A DNA stretch of 12,137 nt from Pseudomonadota bacterium (GTDB lineage Bacteria > Pseudomonadota > Alphaproteobacteria > Rhizobiales > Hyphomicrobiaceae), in assembly GCA_021813195.1 (NCBI GenBank), contig JAKALI010000059.1, forward strand, positions 1-12,137. Direction: 5' to 3'. Shown here one piece after another: positions 1-6,601 of this stretch. The stretch's first letter is position 1, and each line of letters opens with the position of its first letter. Position numbers and translations under genes: made by a program. The notes beneath the pieces are model-generated. The model did not search any database, was not told the DNA's origin, and saw only the letters and a program-made list of their open reading frames with translations.

Positions 1-14
1 GATGGCGTCTGTTC

Positions 15-45
15 ATTCCGAATATGCGACACGGGAATAATTCGG
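15..45. repeat. Inverted repeats upstream of the first small gene
   Basis: CCGAAT at 18-23 is repeated inverted as ATTCGG at 40-45, and the overlapping pair ATTCC (15-19) and GGAAT (34-38) gives a second dyad. The arms lie about 40-70 bases before the ATG at 86 and could form an operator for a regulator of the small-gene pair. Arms this short also occur by chance, so the functional reading is weak. Confidence 0.3.
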
Positions 46-85
46 CCCCTTCGTCGCACGCGAGGCAGCGCGCACATTGGCCAGT

Positions 86-280
86 ATGAACAAACAGAAA
101 TTCGAATCACTTTGCGCCAACGTTCTGATCCGCCAGATGGGCCGGCTGCTGCACAAAAAGCTCGTACCGATAGAGGAAAGGCTGGACAGCATCGCCCAGG
201 AGGTCGTGCGGTTGCGCGAGGACCTGGAGGCACAGACACCGTTTCCCGGCGCGATTGAGGGAGACGATCTTGACGACTGA
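86..280 (+). CDS. Small hypothetical protein (64 aa), coiled-coil-like
   Basis: A 64-residue hydrophilic protein beginning MNKQKFESL. An in-frame TTG at 77 could extend it by three residues, but the ATG at 86 is the more natural start. Residues around 20-50 (RLLHKKLVPIEERLDSIAQE and following) have a heptad-like pattern of hydrophobic residues suited to a short amphipathic helix or coiled coil, and the tail is acidic (EGDDLDD). There is no recognisable domain, membrane segment or signal peptide. The next gene starts 3 nt after the stop, so the two are very likely co-transcribed and perhaps translationally coupled. No clear Shine-Dalgarno sequence precedes the ATG. Small proteins like this commonly accompany recombinase genes on integrative elements, but no function can be assigned. 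Confidence 0.7.
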   Translation: MNKQKFESLCANVLIRQMGRLLHKKLVPIEERLDSIAQEVVRLREDLEAQTPFPGAIEGDDLDD

Positions 281-283
281 ACC

Positions 284-502
284 ATGCGCCCGACCGACGA
301 AGGCGTAGAGCAGTTCAGACAGCTATACCGCGAGGTGGAGGGCGTCGATCTGAACCCCGACGAAGCGCGCCGGATGGCGTCGCAGCTTCTGGCGCTCTAC
401 GAACGTCTGGCCGCCTGGTTGGCGCGCAGGCATTCGACACACGGACAGGCCGATGACTATCCTGGTTCAGTCGGATGCCCATCCGAGAGCCGCTGTGAGT
501 AG
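284..502 (+). CDS. Small hypothetical protein (72 aa) of mobile-element type
   Basis: A 72-residue protein. Its first 45 residues have the pattern EQFRQLYREVEGVDLNPDEA followed by RRMASQLLALYERLA, a helical signature I associate with small unnamed proteins encoded near recombinases and relaxases on proteobacterial integrative elements; this is memory of a family pattern, not a search. The last 25 or so residues (from HSTHGQ) look low in conservation and could be a drifted tail. The ATG lies 3 nt after the preceding stop, indicating an operon. There are no transmembrane segments or catalytic motifs. It could be a DNA-binding accessory or have no independent function. The reading frame is supported mainly by the operon spacing and the regular helix pattern. 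Confidence 0.65.
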   Translation: MRPTDEGVEQFRQLYREVEGVDLNPDEARRMASQLLALYERLAAWLARRHSTHGQADDYPGSVGCPSESRCE

Positions 503-593
503 GATCGACGATTGGCTAGCGGCGGCTTGCGGCAGCCCGGCAATGCGGGGATAAGCCGTTGCGACGCAATGGTTTTGTGCGATATCCGAAGCA

Positions 594-628
594 AGCCGAC
601 CTGCCATTCCATGAATAGCAGGTTGGCT
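594..628. repeat. Hairpin: 11-bp stem with one G-U pair
   Basis: AGCCGACCTGC (594-604) pairs with GCAGGTTGGCT (618-628); the only non-Watson-Crick pair is 598:624 (G-U). After a mismatch, ATT (606-608) and AAT (614-616) add three more pairs around a five-base loop. It sits between the small-gene pair and the HD/nucleotidyltransferase operon and has no T-tract, so it is more likely an operator or an RNA structural element than a terminator. Confidence 0.6.
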
Positions 629-636
629 GTAGGGTG

Positions 637-678
637 AGCAAAGTGCCCTGTCTTTCAGTCGTTTCCTGGCACTTTGCT
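637..678. repeat. Perfect 11-bp inverted repeat before the HD operon
   Basis: AGCAAAGTGCC (637-647) and GGCACTTTGCT (668-678) are perfect reverse complements separated by 20 bases. The right arm ends 21 bases before the putative -35 box at 700. It could be a two-half-site operator for a dimeric regulator or a long-loop hairpin. No T-run follows on either strand. Confidence 0.65.
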
Positions 679-699
679 GTGGACTGCCATAATGATATT

Positions 700-734
700 T
701 TGCGCCTCATGAGATCTTGCCTACAATGTTCAGA
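700..734 (+). promoter_or_regulatory. Putative sigma70-type promoter, leaderless start of HD gene
   Basis: TTGCGC (700-705) and TACAAT (722-727) are separated by 16 bp and resemble -35 and -10 boxes. The expected transcription start, 6-8 bases past the -10, falls at or next to the A of the ATG at 734. No Shine-Dalgarno-like sequence precedes that ATG, consistent with a leaderless transcript. This is a consensus match by eye. Confidence 0.45.
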
Positions 735-1783
735 TGCAGTCGGATCACGCTGAATTAGCCGCAATCGATTCAACAAGTTTTGGCAAGTGGGCAGCGCGTG
801 AACACGAGCTTCGCCCACTGGCGGGGCCTTTGTTGGATTCTCCTGCTATCAATCGGCTCGGCTCCATCACATTTCTAGGGGTCTTGTCGCCTCGGTTCGC
901 ATCCCAATGTGCCTCTCCGATTCTTCGACGAAAATCGGTGAGAGAGGCCGGCGACCTGCTCGCCGATGGGTCACGGAGAAGCCACAGTATTGGTGTCGCA
1001 TTAATCACGCTCGATATCTGTCGGAGCTTAGGCTTTTCGGATGAAATTACGAGGTACGCCGTTGCCTGGGCACTCGTCCATGACCTGGGCAACTGGCCGC
1101 TGTCCCATACCGGCGAGTATGCCTTCGCGAATTTGACGAGGGTGAAGACGAAAGAACTTCGCATCTGGCTCATAAATGGCGACCTCCGCAGTCCATCGCA
1201 GTATTGGGTAAAATCTGCGCTGGACGCTTGCGGTATCGACGTGCAACGGCTCACAAATTTTCTGCGGGGTGAACCTGATATACAGCTCGTCCCCCTTCAC
1301 AATCTGGTGCGCTCGCCGTTGACACCCGACATGCTGGAAGGAGTGTGGCGCTCGGGTCGTGCCTTCGGTATTTCTGCTCCAGAGCCCGACGAATTCCGCG
1401 CCGCGTTTTGGAGGAATCTGTTGGAACAACCCTACCTGAAAAGTTCGCACTCCGGCCCCGCACTGAAGTTTTGGCGGTGCAAGGCGGACATTTATCGCCG
1501 GTTCTTCAACGCTCGTACAGTCGCCGTCTGGGAATCCTCGTGGTCGCGAGCAATTGAGGTGCTTTTCGGCGGAATTTCGCTTGAAGAGTCGCTCTCCCTA
1601 GCCGAGCACAACATCGTTGAAAGCGTCATCGAGAGAGGATTGTCAAAAACTTCCAATTTATGTCGCTGGAAAAATCCGCGGCGGTATCTACTGCGCCCTG
1701 CGCGTAAAAGGAAGATCGCAGATACGCAGGTCCAAGACCTGGAAGAAACTTTTGCCGATGAACCATTGACATTTGGGACTTAA
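734..1783 (+). CDS. HD-domain phosphohydrolase, SAMHD1/dGTPase-like
   Basis: A 349-residue HD-superfamily protein. The N-terminal part reads like the SAMHD1/dGTPase fold: RLG at 41-43, RRSHSIGVAL at 81-90 (first metal His, H84), LVHDLGNWPLSH at 114-125 (HD pair H116/D117 and downstream H125), and SPLTPDMLEGVWRSGRAFG at 194-212. That last block lines up with the SAMHD1 segment carrying the fourth metal ligand, here D199. All four metal ligands therefore appear present, so hydrolysis of a phosphoester is likely. Positions equivalent to SAMHD1 Y315 and D319, which contact the dNTP sugar, are G203 and S207, and H210 is N120, so the substrate may differ from a dNTP. The C-terminal end is Arg/Lys-rich around 311-327. 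There is no signal peptide or membrane segment, so it is cytoplasmic. It is followed 8 nt downstream by a nucleotidyltransferase gene. The family call is firm, the substrate is unknown. Confidence 0.85.
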   Translation: MQSDHAELAAIDSTSFGKWAAREHELRPLAGPLLDSPAINRLGSITFLGVLSPRFASQCASPILRRKSVREAGDLLADGSRRSHSIGVALITLDICRSLGFSDEITRYAVAWALVHDLGNWPLSHTGEYAFANLTRVKTKELRIWLINGDLRSPSQYWVKSALDACGIDVQRLTNFLRGEPDIQLVPLHNLVRSPLTPDMLEGVWRSGRAFGISAPEPDEFRAAFWRNLLEQPYLKSSHSGPALKFWRCKADIYRRFFNARTVAVWESSWSRAIEVLFGGISLEESLSLAEHNIVESVIERGLSKTSNLCRWKNPRRYLLRPARKRKIADTQVQDLEETFADEPLTFGT

Positions 1784-1791
1784 ATTGATTG

Positions 1792-2859
1792 ATGCAGCCA
1801 CCTGCTCTTGAAGATTTGCTTTGCCCCGATGCGACGGCGGCCCTCCGCGCAATCTCTGATACGTCGGAGAGAATCCTTGGCACGGCAGGCAACATCGCAG
1901 ACGAGGTTCTCGACCAGCATAGGCTAGACAAAAATCGCGCCTGCCTTGCGGTAGTCGGTTCTATGGGGCGGCACGAAGCCGTCGAAGCGTCCGATTTGGA
2001 CTTGCTTCCCATATGGTGCGATGGCGAACCGTCCGACTTTCACAAGTTCGACACGGCAATGGAGGACCTGAGAACGCGGCTTCGGAAGGAACTCGGTATC
2101 GATGTATCGACCTCGCGTGATCTCATGAAGAGCGCAAAGCTCTCCACGCTTACTGAGGTCGAGTCGATCGGTGGCGACGCGGATGACCGCCGGAAACTCA
2201 CACAAAGGGTCCTTTTGCTAACAGAGTCAAGTCAAGCGGGTGGGCATCTTTCGCTCGACCAAGTTCGTCGAGCAATTCTCGCTGCGTATGTTGGTGATGG
2301 CACAACGACGCGCACGGCGAGCCGGCACCCCTTAGCGGTCTGCAACGACATTGCGCGTTACTACCGGACCGTTTGCATGGATTATAAATCGAGAGCAGAA
2401 AGCAAGCCGGAAAATTGGTGCCTTCGTCTCCTCAAACTACGAGGGGCGCGGAAGTTCTGGTACTTCTCAACTCTGCTCTCTGTTTCATCAAAAATTGTTG
2501 ACGGCGGCGGAACACCGAACGAGGAGCAGTTCGACGCTCTCGCCCAGATATTCTCGACTCCACCAATACGCAGATTGTATGGGGCATTGGCGGACGCCGA
2601 TGACGCTCGCGCGTCGGCGATTGATGTGCTTAATGCGTACTTGACTTATTTGCACAAGCTGAGTTCTCCAGACGTCCGTTCTGCGCTCAATTCGGTTGAG
2701 TTTGAAAGTCGAATGGAACTCGCCCTTCCGGGCGGCGGAGTCAATCCATTCCCGGACATTTATAACCGATCCAAGGAACTTCACCGAAACCTCCGCATTG
2801 CGCTGATGACCGTACCAGAGCCTATTCGAGAAAAAGCCATTGACTGGTTCCTACTTTAG
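1792..2859 (+). CDS. Nucleotidyltransferase, GlnD/DUF294-like
   Basis: A 355-residue protein with a pol-beta-type nucleotidyltransferase core. Residues 52-72 contain AVVGSMGRHEAVEASDLDLL, the G-S-x-G-R-x-E ... S-D-x-D-L-L signature seen in GlnD and DUF294-type enzymes; D68 and D70 would bind catalytic metals. The third carboxylate is likely D104 in LGIDVSTSRDL. The remaining 230 residues are largely helical with no recognised second catalytic motif and may bind the acceptor. There is no signal peptide or membrane segment. I chose the ATG at 1792 over an in-frame TTG at 1789. The gene lies 8 nt after the HD gene, so co-expression is very likely. GlnD joins a nucleotidyltransferase and an HD hydrolase in one chain; here the two activities are on separate proteins. 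The acceptor (protein, RNA or small molecule) is unknown. Aminoglycoside nucleotidyltransferase or a type IV toxin-like enzyme are alternatives. Confidence 0.8.
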   Translation: MQPPALEDLLCPDATAALRAISDTSERILGTAGNIADEVLDQHRLDKNRACLAVVGSMGRHEAVEASDLDLLPIWCDGEPSDFHKFDTAMEDLRTRLRKELGIDVSTSRDLMKSAKLSTLTEVESIGGDADDRRKLTQRVLLLTESSQAGGHLSLDQVRRAILAAYVGDGTTTRTASRHPLAVCNDIARYYRTVCMDYKSRAESKPENWCLRLLKLRGARKFWYFSTLLSVSSKIVDGGGTPNEEQFDALAQIFSTPPIRRLYGALADADDARASAIDVLNAYLTYLHKLSSPDVRSALNSVEFESRMELALPGGGVNPFPDIYNRSKELHRNLRIALMTVPEPIREKAIDWFLL

Positions 2860-2892
2860 AACAGTGTCGCGCACCCTATGCGTATCTGATGC

Positions 2893-4485
2893 TCATTTGC
2901 TATCGGCGCGCGTTCTCTCCACAACGCGTTGCTGCAAGAGGCGCAAGCACTGTATCAATTCCTCAGGTGCTGCATCATGCTCCGAAGAAATTCCGATGCG
3001 CTCTATATCGGCCAACAGATATAGACAATCGGCCCTGTCGGAGACCCTGCGGAACGGTTTTCTGGCTTGAATACTGAGTTTTCTGGTGGAGAGGGTGCAG
3101 TTCCAACCGACGGTTTTGAGGATCAGACGCTTATCGTCGAGACTGCCGTCCGAAAACCATTCCACGGCGTATTTCCTGAACGAAATCACCGATTCGGCGA
3201 GTTCCAACCAAGCGCCAGGATTTTGGTGTTGCCGCTCGATGCTGGCGCGCAGACGCGCCGCCTCCGTCTGCAAATTCCCGCGCTTGGCCGTGAAGGTGTC
3301 ATCGTCGAGCAGCCCCCGAATGCGCAAATCCGTGACGGTCGAAAGCTGGCGCTCGGTCTCGGTCAGAGCCTTTTTCAGGGTGGCGATCTGGGCGTCATGC
3401 TCGGATCGGGTTGCGTCCTTCCGGCCGATGAGTTCTCGGCTGGCCCATTCTTCCAGCTCGTCCGGCAGCCGGATGCTGTTCAGGAACGCCACAATCTGCC
3501 GTTCGAGGACTTTGACCTCAGTATAGGGCTCGGGACAGAGCGGCGTATGGCGTTTGGTGCAGTGATAGTAGATGTAACGGCGGCCGGACAGCTTGGCCTT
3601 TTCCGAGGCGGTGATTGACAGACCGCAGCTGCCACAGCGCATGAGGCCGGTATAGGCGAAACTGTGCCGCTTGGGCTGGGGATGGCCGGGCCGGCCGATG
3701 ATGTGCTGTACCGCATCGAACTCGTCCAGGGTGATCATGGCCGGGTGCTTGCCGGGCATGCGTTCGCCGTTCCAGACGATGATGCCGGCATAGAAGGGAT
3801 TGGAGAACGTCCGGTACAGCGTGCTGAGCGCGATGGGCTTGCCACCGGTCCTTTGCCGGAGGGGCGTGCGGAAGCCCCATTCGTTGTTGGCGATGTTCCG
3901 GATTTGCCGCGGGCTGTAGCAGCCGGTGAGTGCCAAATCCCACATTCGGCGCATGAGATCGAAGCGCTCGGGATCGGCCACGACGGTCTTGGTATCGCGA
4001 TCGTTCTGGTAACCAAGCGGCGCCAGATTTGGCAGCCAACCCTTCTCCAGCTTGGTGCGGTTGCCGCGTTTGATGTTCTCGGAGAGGCTGTCCACATAAT
4101 ATTTCGAGTAGCCGAAGGTGATCGAGAGCATGAACTTGCCCTGCGGGTTGTTCTCGAAGGTATAGGTGGAGAACTTCATGTCCTTGATCAGCTTGCGGTC
4201 GAGCATGTGAATGATGCGTCCGCCGTCGATCGAATTGCGCGCCAGGCGGTCGGGATGCCAGGCGATGATGCCGTCAGCCTCGCCCGCTTCCAGCCGTCCG
4301 AGCATGGCCTCGAAAATCGGCCGGCCCGGCGCCTTCGCGCTCATCGATTCCTCGAATGTCTCGACGATTTGGAGGTCGGGATTGTCTGAAAATGTTCGCG
4401 CCAGTTCCGAGCGCTGCGATTCGATCGAGAGGACCTGGCGGTCTTCGGACTCCGACGATTTGCGGCAATAGGCGAAATATTTCAT
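2893..4485 (-). CDS. Large serine recombinase (site-specific integrase/resolvase)
   Basis: A 530-residue large serine recombinase. The N-terminal resolvase domain opens [20 protein letters not shown], with S10 the expected nucleophile, SIESQR at 20-25, and DRLAR at 79-83. A recombinase domain follows (about 150-265), then a zinc ribbon with C284, C287, C309 and C317, and a coiled-coil segment at about 350-420. All expected parts are present, so it is probably active in integration or excision of this element. I start it at the ATG at 4485, just before the conserved YCRKS motif; a GTG at 4548 would add 21 atypical residues. No good Shine-Dalgarno sequence is visible at either. It converges on the nucleotidyltransferase gene with 33 bp between stops and diverges from the ATPase gene. 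The attachment site was not identified. Confidence 0.93.
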   Translation of the reverse strand: MKYFAYCRKSSESEDRQVLSIESQRSELARTFSDNPDLQIVETFEESMSAKAPGRPIFEAMLGRLEAGEADGIIAWHPDRLARNSIDGGRIIHMLDRKLIKDMKFSTYTFENNPQGKFMLSITFGYSKYYVDSLSENIKRGNRTKLEKGWLPNLAPLGYQNDRDTKTVVADPERFDLMRRMWDLALTGCYSPRQIRNIANNEWGFRTPLRQRTGGKPIALSTLYRTFSNPFYAGIIVWNGERMPGKHPAMITLDEFDAVQHIIGRPGHPQPKRHSFAYTGLMRCGSCGLSITASEKAKLSGRRYIYYHCTKRHTPLCPEPYTEVKVLERQIVAFLNSIRLPDELEEWASRELIGRKDATRSEHDAQIATLKKALTETERQLSTVTDLRIRGLLDDDTFTAKRGNLQTEAARLRASIERQHQNPGAWLELAESVISFRKYAVEWFSDGSLDDKRLILKTVGWNCTLSTRKLSIQARKPFRRVSDRADCLYLLADIERIGISSEHDAAPEELIQCLRLLQQRVVERTRADSK

Positions 4486-4588
4486 ACATTCTGGATGGGT
4501 AACGGCTGGTAATGGTGTTTCGCACCTCCACCACCTCCCCAAGTCCACCCTTGGACCCGGGCTTCTCCGAATCTACCTCGCAGGCGGC

Positions 4589-4600
4589 ATTCGCGCGAAT
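4589..4600. repeat. 12-bp perfect palindrome
   Basis: ATTCGCGCGAAT reads identically on both strands. It lies in the divergent region about 105 bases upstream of the recombinase start and 128 upstream of the ATPase start, a sensible location for a dimeric regulator such as the XRE-type protein encoded at 6173. Function is inferred from position only. Confidence 0.4.
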
Positions 4601-4682
4601 CGCGCGCGCCCGTACCGGCTATCTATCTTCCGTTATGGCACTGCCGTTCGCCAAGCCGCCGGATTATTGCCGGCGCACGTAG

Positions 4683-4699
4683 TTCGGTCCCTCGGCCGC
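4683..4699 (+). promoter_or_regulatory. Upstream motif shared with the gene at 86
   Basis: TTCGGTCCCTCGGCCGC begins exactly 45 bases before the ATG at 4728. The block TTCGGCCCCTTCGTCGC begins at 41, exactly 45 bases before the ATG at 86; 13 of 17 positions agree. Equal spacing to two start codons suggests a common promoter or regulator site, though GC-rich sequence raises the chance of coincidence. Confidence 0.35.
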
Positions 4700-4727
4700 G
4701 TTGCGCCGCCGCTGTAACGTGGTTGTC

Positions 4728-6041
4728 ATGCACAAGAAACCCGTCGATACCAAAGTCCCCACGGTCTCGCGTGTCTGTTCCGATACGCTGATCGAACTCG
4801 TCTACGATCCGCACAAACGCGAAACCGCCCTGGCGGTGTCGCGGTTCGGCGGGCTCTGGAATCTCGAACAGGAGGTCCGCATCGAGACCGGCGAAATCCT
4901 GGTGCCCTATTCGGCCAAGAACAATCTGATCGCCAACGACTGCGTTCTGCTGCCGTCGCAGCCTGAGCATCACGGCGACAAGGCGGAATTGCTGGCGGCG
5001 ATCGAAGAATTCCTGCATCGCTACGTGGATTTTTCGCCGCTCTTCGAGCGCATCGCCGCCCAATACGTCTTGCTCAGTTGGGTCCATGACGCCTTCAACG
5101 AACTGCCCTATCTCCGGCTGAAGGGGGAGTGGGGCAGCGGCAAGACCCGGGGGCTCATCGCCATCGGCGCGCTCTGCTACAAGCCCTTCTTCGCCAGCGG
5201 CGCCTCCAGTTCCGCGTCACTCTTTCGGACCATGGACGCCTTCGGCGGCACGCTGGCCTTTGACGAGGCCGATTTTCGCTTCAGCGACGCCACCGCCGAA
5301 TTGGTGAAGATATTCAACAATGGCAGCGTCAAGGGCCTGCCGGTGCTGCGGACCACGCAGAATCGCGACAAGGAATTCAATCCGCAGGCCTTCAAGGTCT
5401 TTGGCCCCAAGATCATCGCCATGCGCGAGCGCTTCGAGGATCCGGCCCTGGAAAGCCGCTTCATCACCGAAGAAATGGGCCTGAGGCCGCTCCGGGCGGA
5501 CATCCCGATCCAACTGCCGGGCGCCCTCAAAGCCGAGGCGCTGGTACTGCGCAACCGGCTGCTGCATTTCCGGCTTTGCCAATTCTACGACATGAAATCC
5601 AACCCGGCTGTGGTCTCACCCGAACTGGCGCCACGTCTCAATCAGACGGCGATTTCGCTGCTGTCGATCATGGATGACGCAGGACTGCGAAGCGAGATCG
5701 CCCGATTTCTGTCGCAGCAGGGGGACGCGCTCGTGGCGGCAAGCAATGTCGGTCGGGAGGCGCAGATCGTGGCTGCGCTTGAGGCGGCTTTTGCCGAAAA
5801 CGGCGCCTCCGCCGTTTCGCTGCGCGAGGTCGCGGAGCGCATCGAGAAGGTCGCGTCTTCGCCGCAGAAGGCGGCGATCACCCATAAGCTTGTCGGGAGC
5901 ATTCTGCGCACCCGGCTCGGGATTGCAACGTGCAAGAGCCACGGCCGTTATGTCATCCCGGCAACCGAAAAGAAGAACCTTCCCGCGCTCCTCGAAAAAT
6001 ACGGGATCGAACCAATATCGTCTTCATCTGCGTCCGTTTGA
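4728..6041 (+). CDS. P-loop ATPase, primase/helicase-type, mobile-element backbone
   Basis: A 437-residue protein with a clear P-loop ATPase core. Walker A is GEWGSGKT at 133-140 and Walker B is LAFDEAD at 176-182; GPKIIAMRERFEDPALESRF (226-245) carries a plausible sensor and arginine finger (R244). The order and spacing resemble the ATPase part of plasmid or phage primase-helicase proteins, but no primase active site is present in the first 130 residues, so it would act as a stand-alone ATPase. The C-terminal about 100 residues may include a winged-helix-like DNA-binding region. I use the ATG at 4728; a TTG at 4701 would add nine residues rich in Arg and Cys that do not look native. It is the first gene of the + strand module leading to ArdC. 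A role in replication or maintenance of the element is likely; an exact name is not supported. Confidence 0.75.
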   Translation: MHKKPVDTKVPTVSRVCSDTLIELVYDPHKRETALAVSRFGGLWNLEQEVRIETGEILVPYSAKNNLIANDCVLLPSQPEHHGDKAELLAAIEEFLHRYVDFSPLFERIAAQYVLLSWVHDAFNELPYLRLKGEWGSGKTRGLIAIGALCYKPFFASGASSSASLFRTMDAFGGTLAFDEADFRFSDATAELVKIFNNGSVKGLPVLRTTQNRDKEFNPQAFKVFGPKIIAMRERFEDPALESRFITEEMGLRPLRADIPIQLPGALKAEALVLRNRLLHFRLCQFYDMKSNPAVVSPELAPRLNQTAISLLSIMDDAGLRSEIARFLSQQGDALVAASNVGREAQIVAALEAAFAENGASAVSLREVAERIEKVASSPQKAAITHKLVGSILRTRLGIATCKSHGRYVIPATEKKNLPALLEKYGIEPISSSSASV

Positions 6042-6050
6042 TCTCGGCCG

Positions 6051-6110
6051 GCAGGTACGATGAAGGCACCTGCGGCGGAATATTCCGCCTCAGCATAAAA
6101 CGGCACCTGC
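6051..6110. promoter_or_regulatory. Candidate operator: 16-bp palindrome between GGCACCTGC repeats
   Basis: GGCGGAATATTCCGCC (6074-6089) is a perfect 16-bp palindrome. The direct repeat GGCACCTGC occurs on both sides, at 6065-6073 and 6102-6110, 37 bp apart, and GCAGGT at 6051-6056 is inverted relative to ACCTGC at 6068-6073. The cluster lies 63-122 bases upstream of an XRE-type regulator gene, a typical position for an autoregulatory operator. Confidence 0.5.
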
Positions 6111-6126
6111 CTGCGCTGTGCCGTTT
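6098..6126 (+). terminator. Possible terminator hairpin after the ATPase gene
   Basis: AAACGGCAC (6098-6106) pairs perfectly with GTGCCGTTT (6118-6126) around an 11-base loop. The A-rich left flank and TTT on the right would suit a weak bidirectional intrinsic terminator, but the T-run is only three bases. Its left arm overlaps one of the GGCACCTGC repeats, so a regulatory role is equally possible. Confidence 0.45.
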
Positions 6127-6172
6127 CTGAAATGATGATGAAGGCCGCCCGGCCCGGCGCCACACTCTGCCC

Positions 6173-6601
6173 ATGTACCTTGATCCGCACAACTATCTCC
6201 GCGCGCATCGCAAGCGCTGGGCGTTGACGCAGGACGAACTTGCGTTCCTGCTCGGGCTGTCCTCGCAGGCGGCCATCTCGCGTTACGAACTCCGCGCGAT
6301 CACGCCCAAGGCCGAGGTGCTGATCGGGGCGGAAATCATCTTCGACACGCGGTCCCGGGACTTGTTTCCCCGTGCCGTCGGCGAAGTCGAACAGGCGGTG
6401 ATGCAAAGGGCAGAGCTGCTGATGCGGAACTTGGAGCAGCGCACCGACCTGCCAGCCGCGGCCAAGATCGCGCTTCTGACGGCGCTCCTTACCAGACTCG
6501 ATAACGACTGTCCCGTATATGACCAGCATACCAGCCAGCAAGAAACCTCTGGTCCTCGCCCTTCATCCGACGGGCCGGGGCGTGGGATGGGCAGTCTTTG
6601 A
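6173..6601 (+). CDS. XRE-family helix-turn-helix regulator
   Basis: A 142-residue protein whose N-terminal half is a Cro/C1-type helix-turn-helix domain: RAHRKRWALTQDELAFLLGL at 10-29, then SSQAAISRYELRAITP at 30-45. Known members bind short palindromes as dimers and often repress their own operon; the palindrome at 6074-6089 is the obvious target to test. The C-terminal part (about 65-115) is helical and may dimerise. The last 28 residues are Pro/Gly/Ser-rich and lie in the 83-nt overlap with the next gene, so they may be unconstrained. The ATG at 6173 has no clear Shine-Dalgarno sequence. It is likely transcribed with the RuvC-like and ArdC genes and could control transfer or antirestriction functions. 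Confidence 0.8.
   Translation: MYLDPHNYLRAHRKRWALTQDELAFLLGLSSQAAISRYELRAITPKAEVLIGAEIIFDTRSRDLFPRAVGEVEQAVMQRAELLMRNLEQRTDLPAAAKIALLTALLTRLDNDCPVYDQHTSQQETSGPRPSSDGPGRGMGSL

Larger units (their letters stand above)
503..733. other. Non-coding region with stacked inverted repeats
   Basis: No convincing gene is visible in these 231 bases. The region contains at least three dyads in a row: CGGCTT/AAGCCG at 523-528 and 553-558, an 11-bp stem at 594-628, and a perfect 11-bp inverted repeat at 637-678. A compact TTGCG-a-CGCAA palindrome lies at 559-569. None is followed by a T-run, so they do not look like ordinary terminators. The last about 35 bases hold the putative promoter of the HD gene. 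The arrangement suits either a multi-site operator or a structured RNA; the sequence does not decide between them. Confidence 0.55.
4486..4727. other. Divergent intergenic region, recombinase / ATPase
   Basis: This 242-bp region separates the recombinase (-) from the ATPase gene (+) and must carry promoters for both; no convincing -35/-10 pair stands out. It contains overlapping short dyads (GTCCA at 4543-4547 with TGGAC at 4552-4556; CCAAG at 4539-4543 with CTTGG at 4550-4554), a 12-bp palindrome at 4589-4600, and a 17-bp block at 4683-4699 that recurs upstream of the first small gene. Attachment sites of large serine recombinases often lie beside the recombinase gene, so this is one place to look for attP, but nothing proves it. 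Confidence 0.4.

Noticed and set aside
637..678. Intrinsic terminator for the small-gene pair
   Set aside because: The repeat is perfect, but the spacer is 20 bases and no T-run follows on either strand.
3664..4389. Open frame of 241 codons on the + strand
   Set aside because: It lies entirely opposite the recombinase, whose motifs are unmistakable; the + frame is a by-product of GC-rich codons.
4521..4540. CACCTCC repeats as a recombinase core or tandem repeat array
   Set aside because: Only two imperfect short copies are present, which fits low-complexity sequence; no matching copy was found elsewhere in the window.
4486..4548. Upstream GTG start for the recombinase
   Set aside because: It adds 21 residues ahead of the conserved YCRKS motif, which normally lies within the first ten residues.
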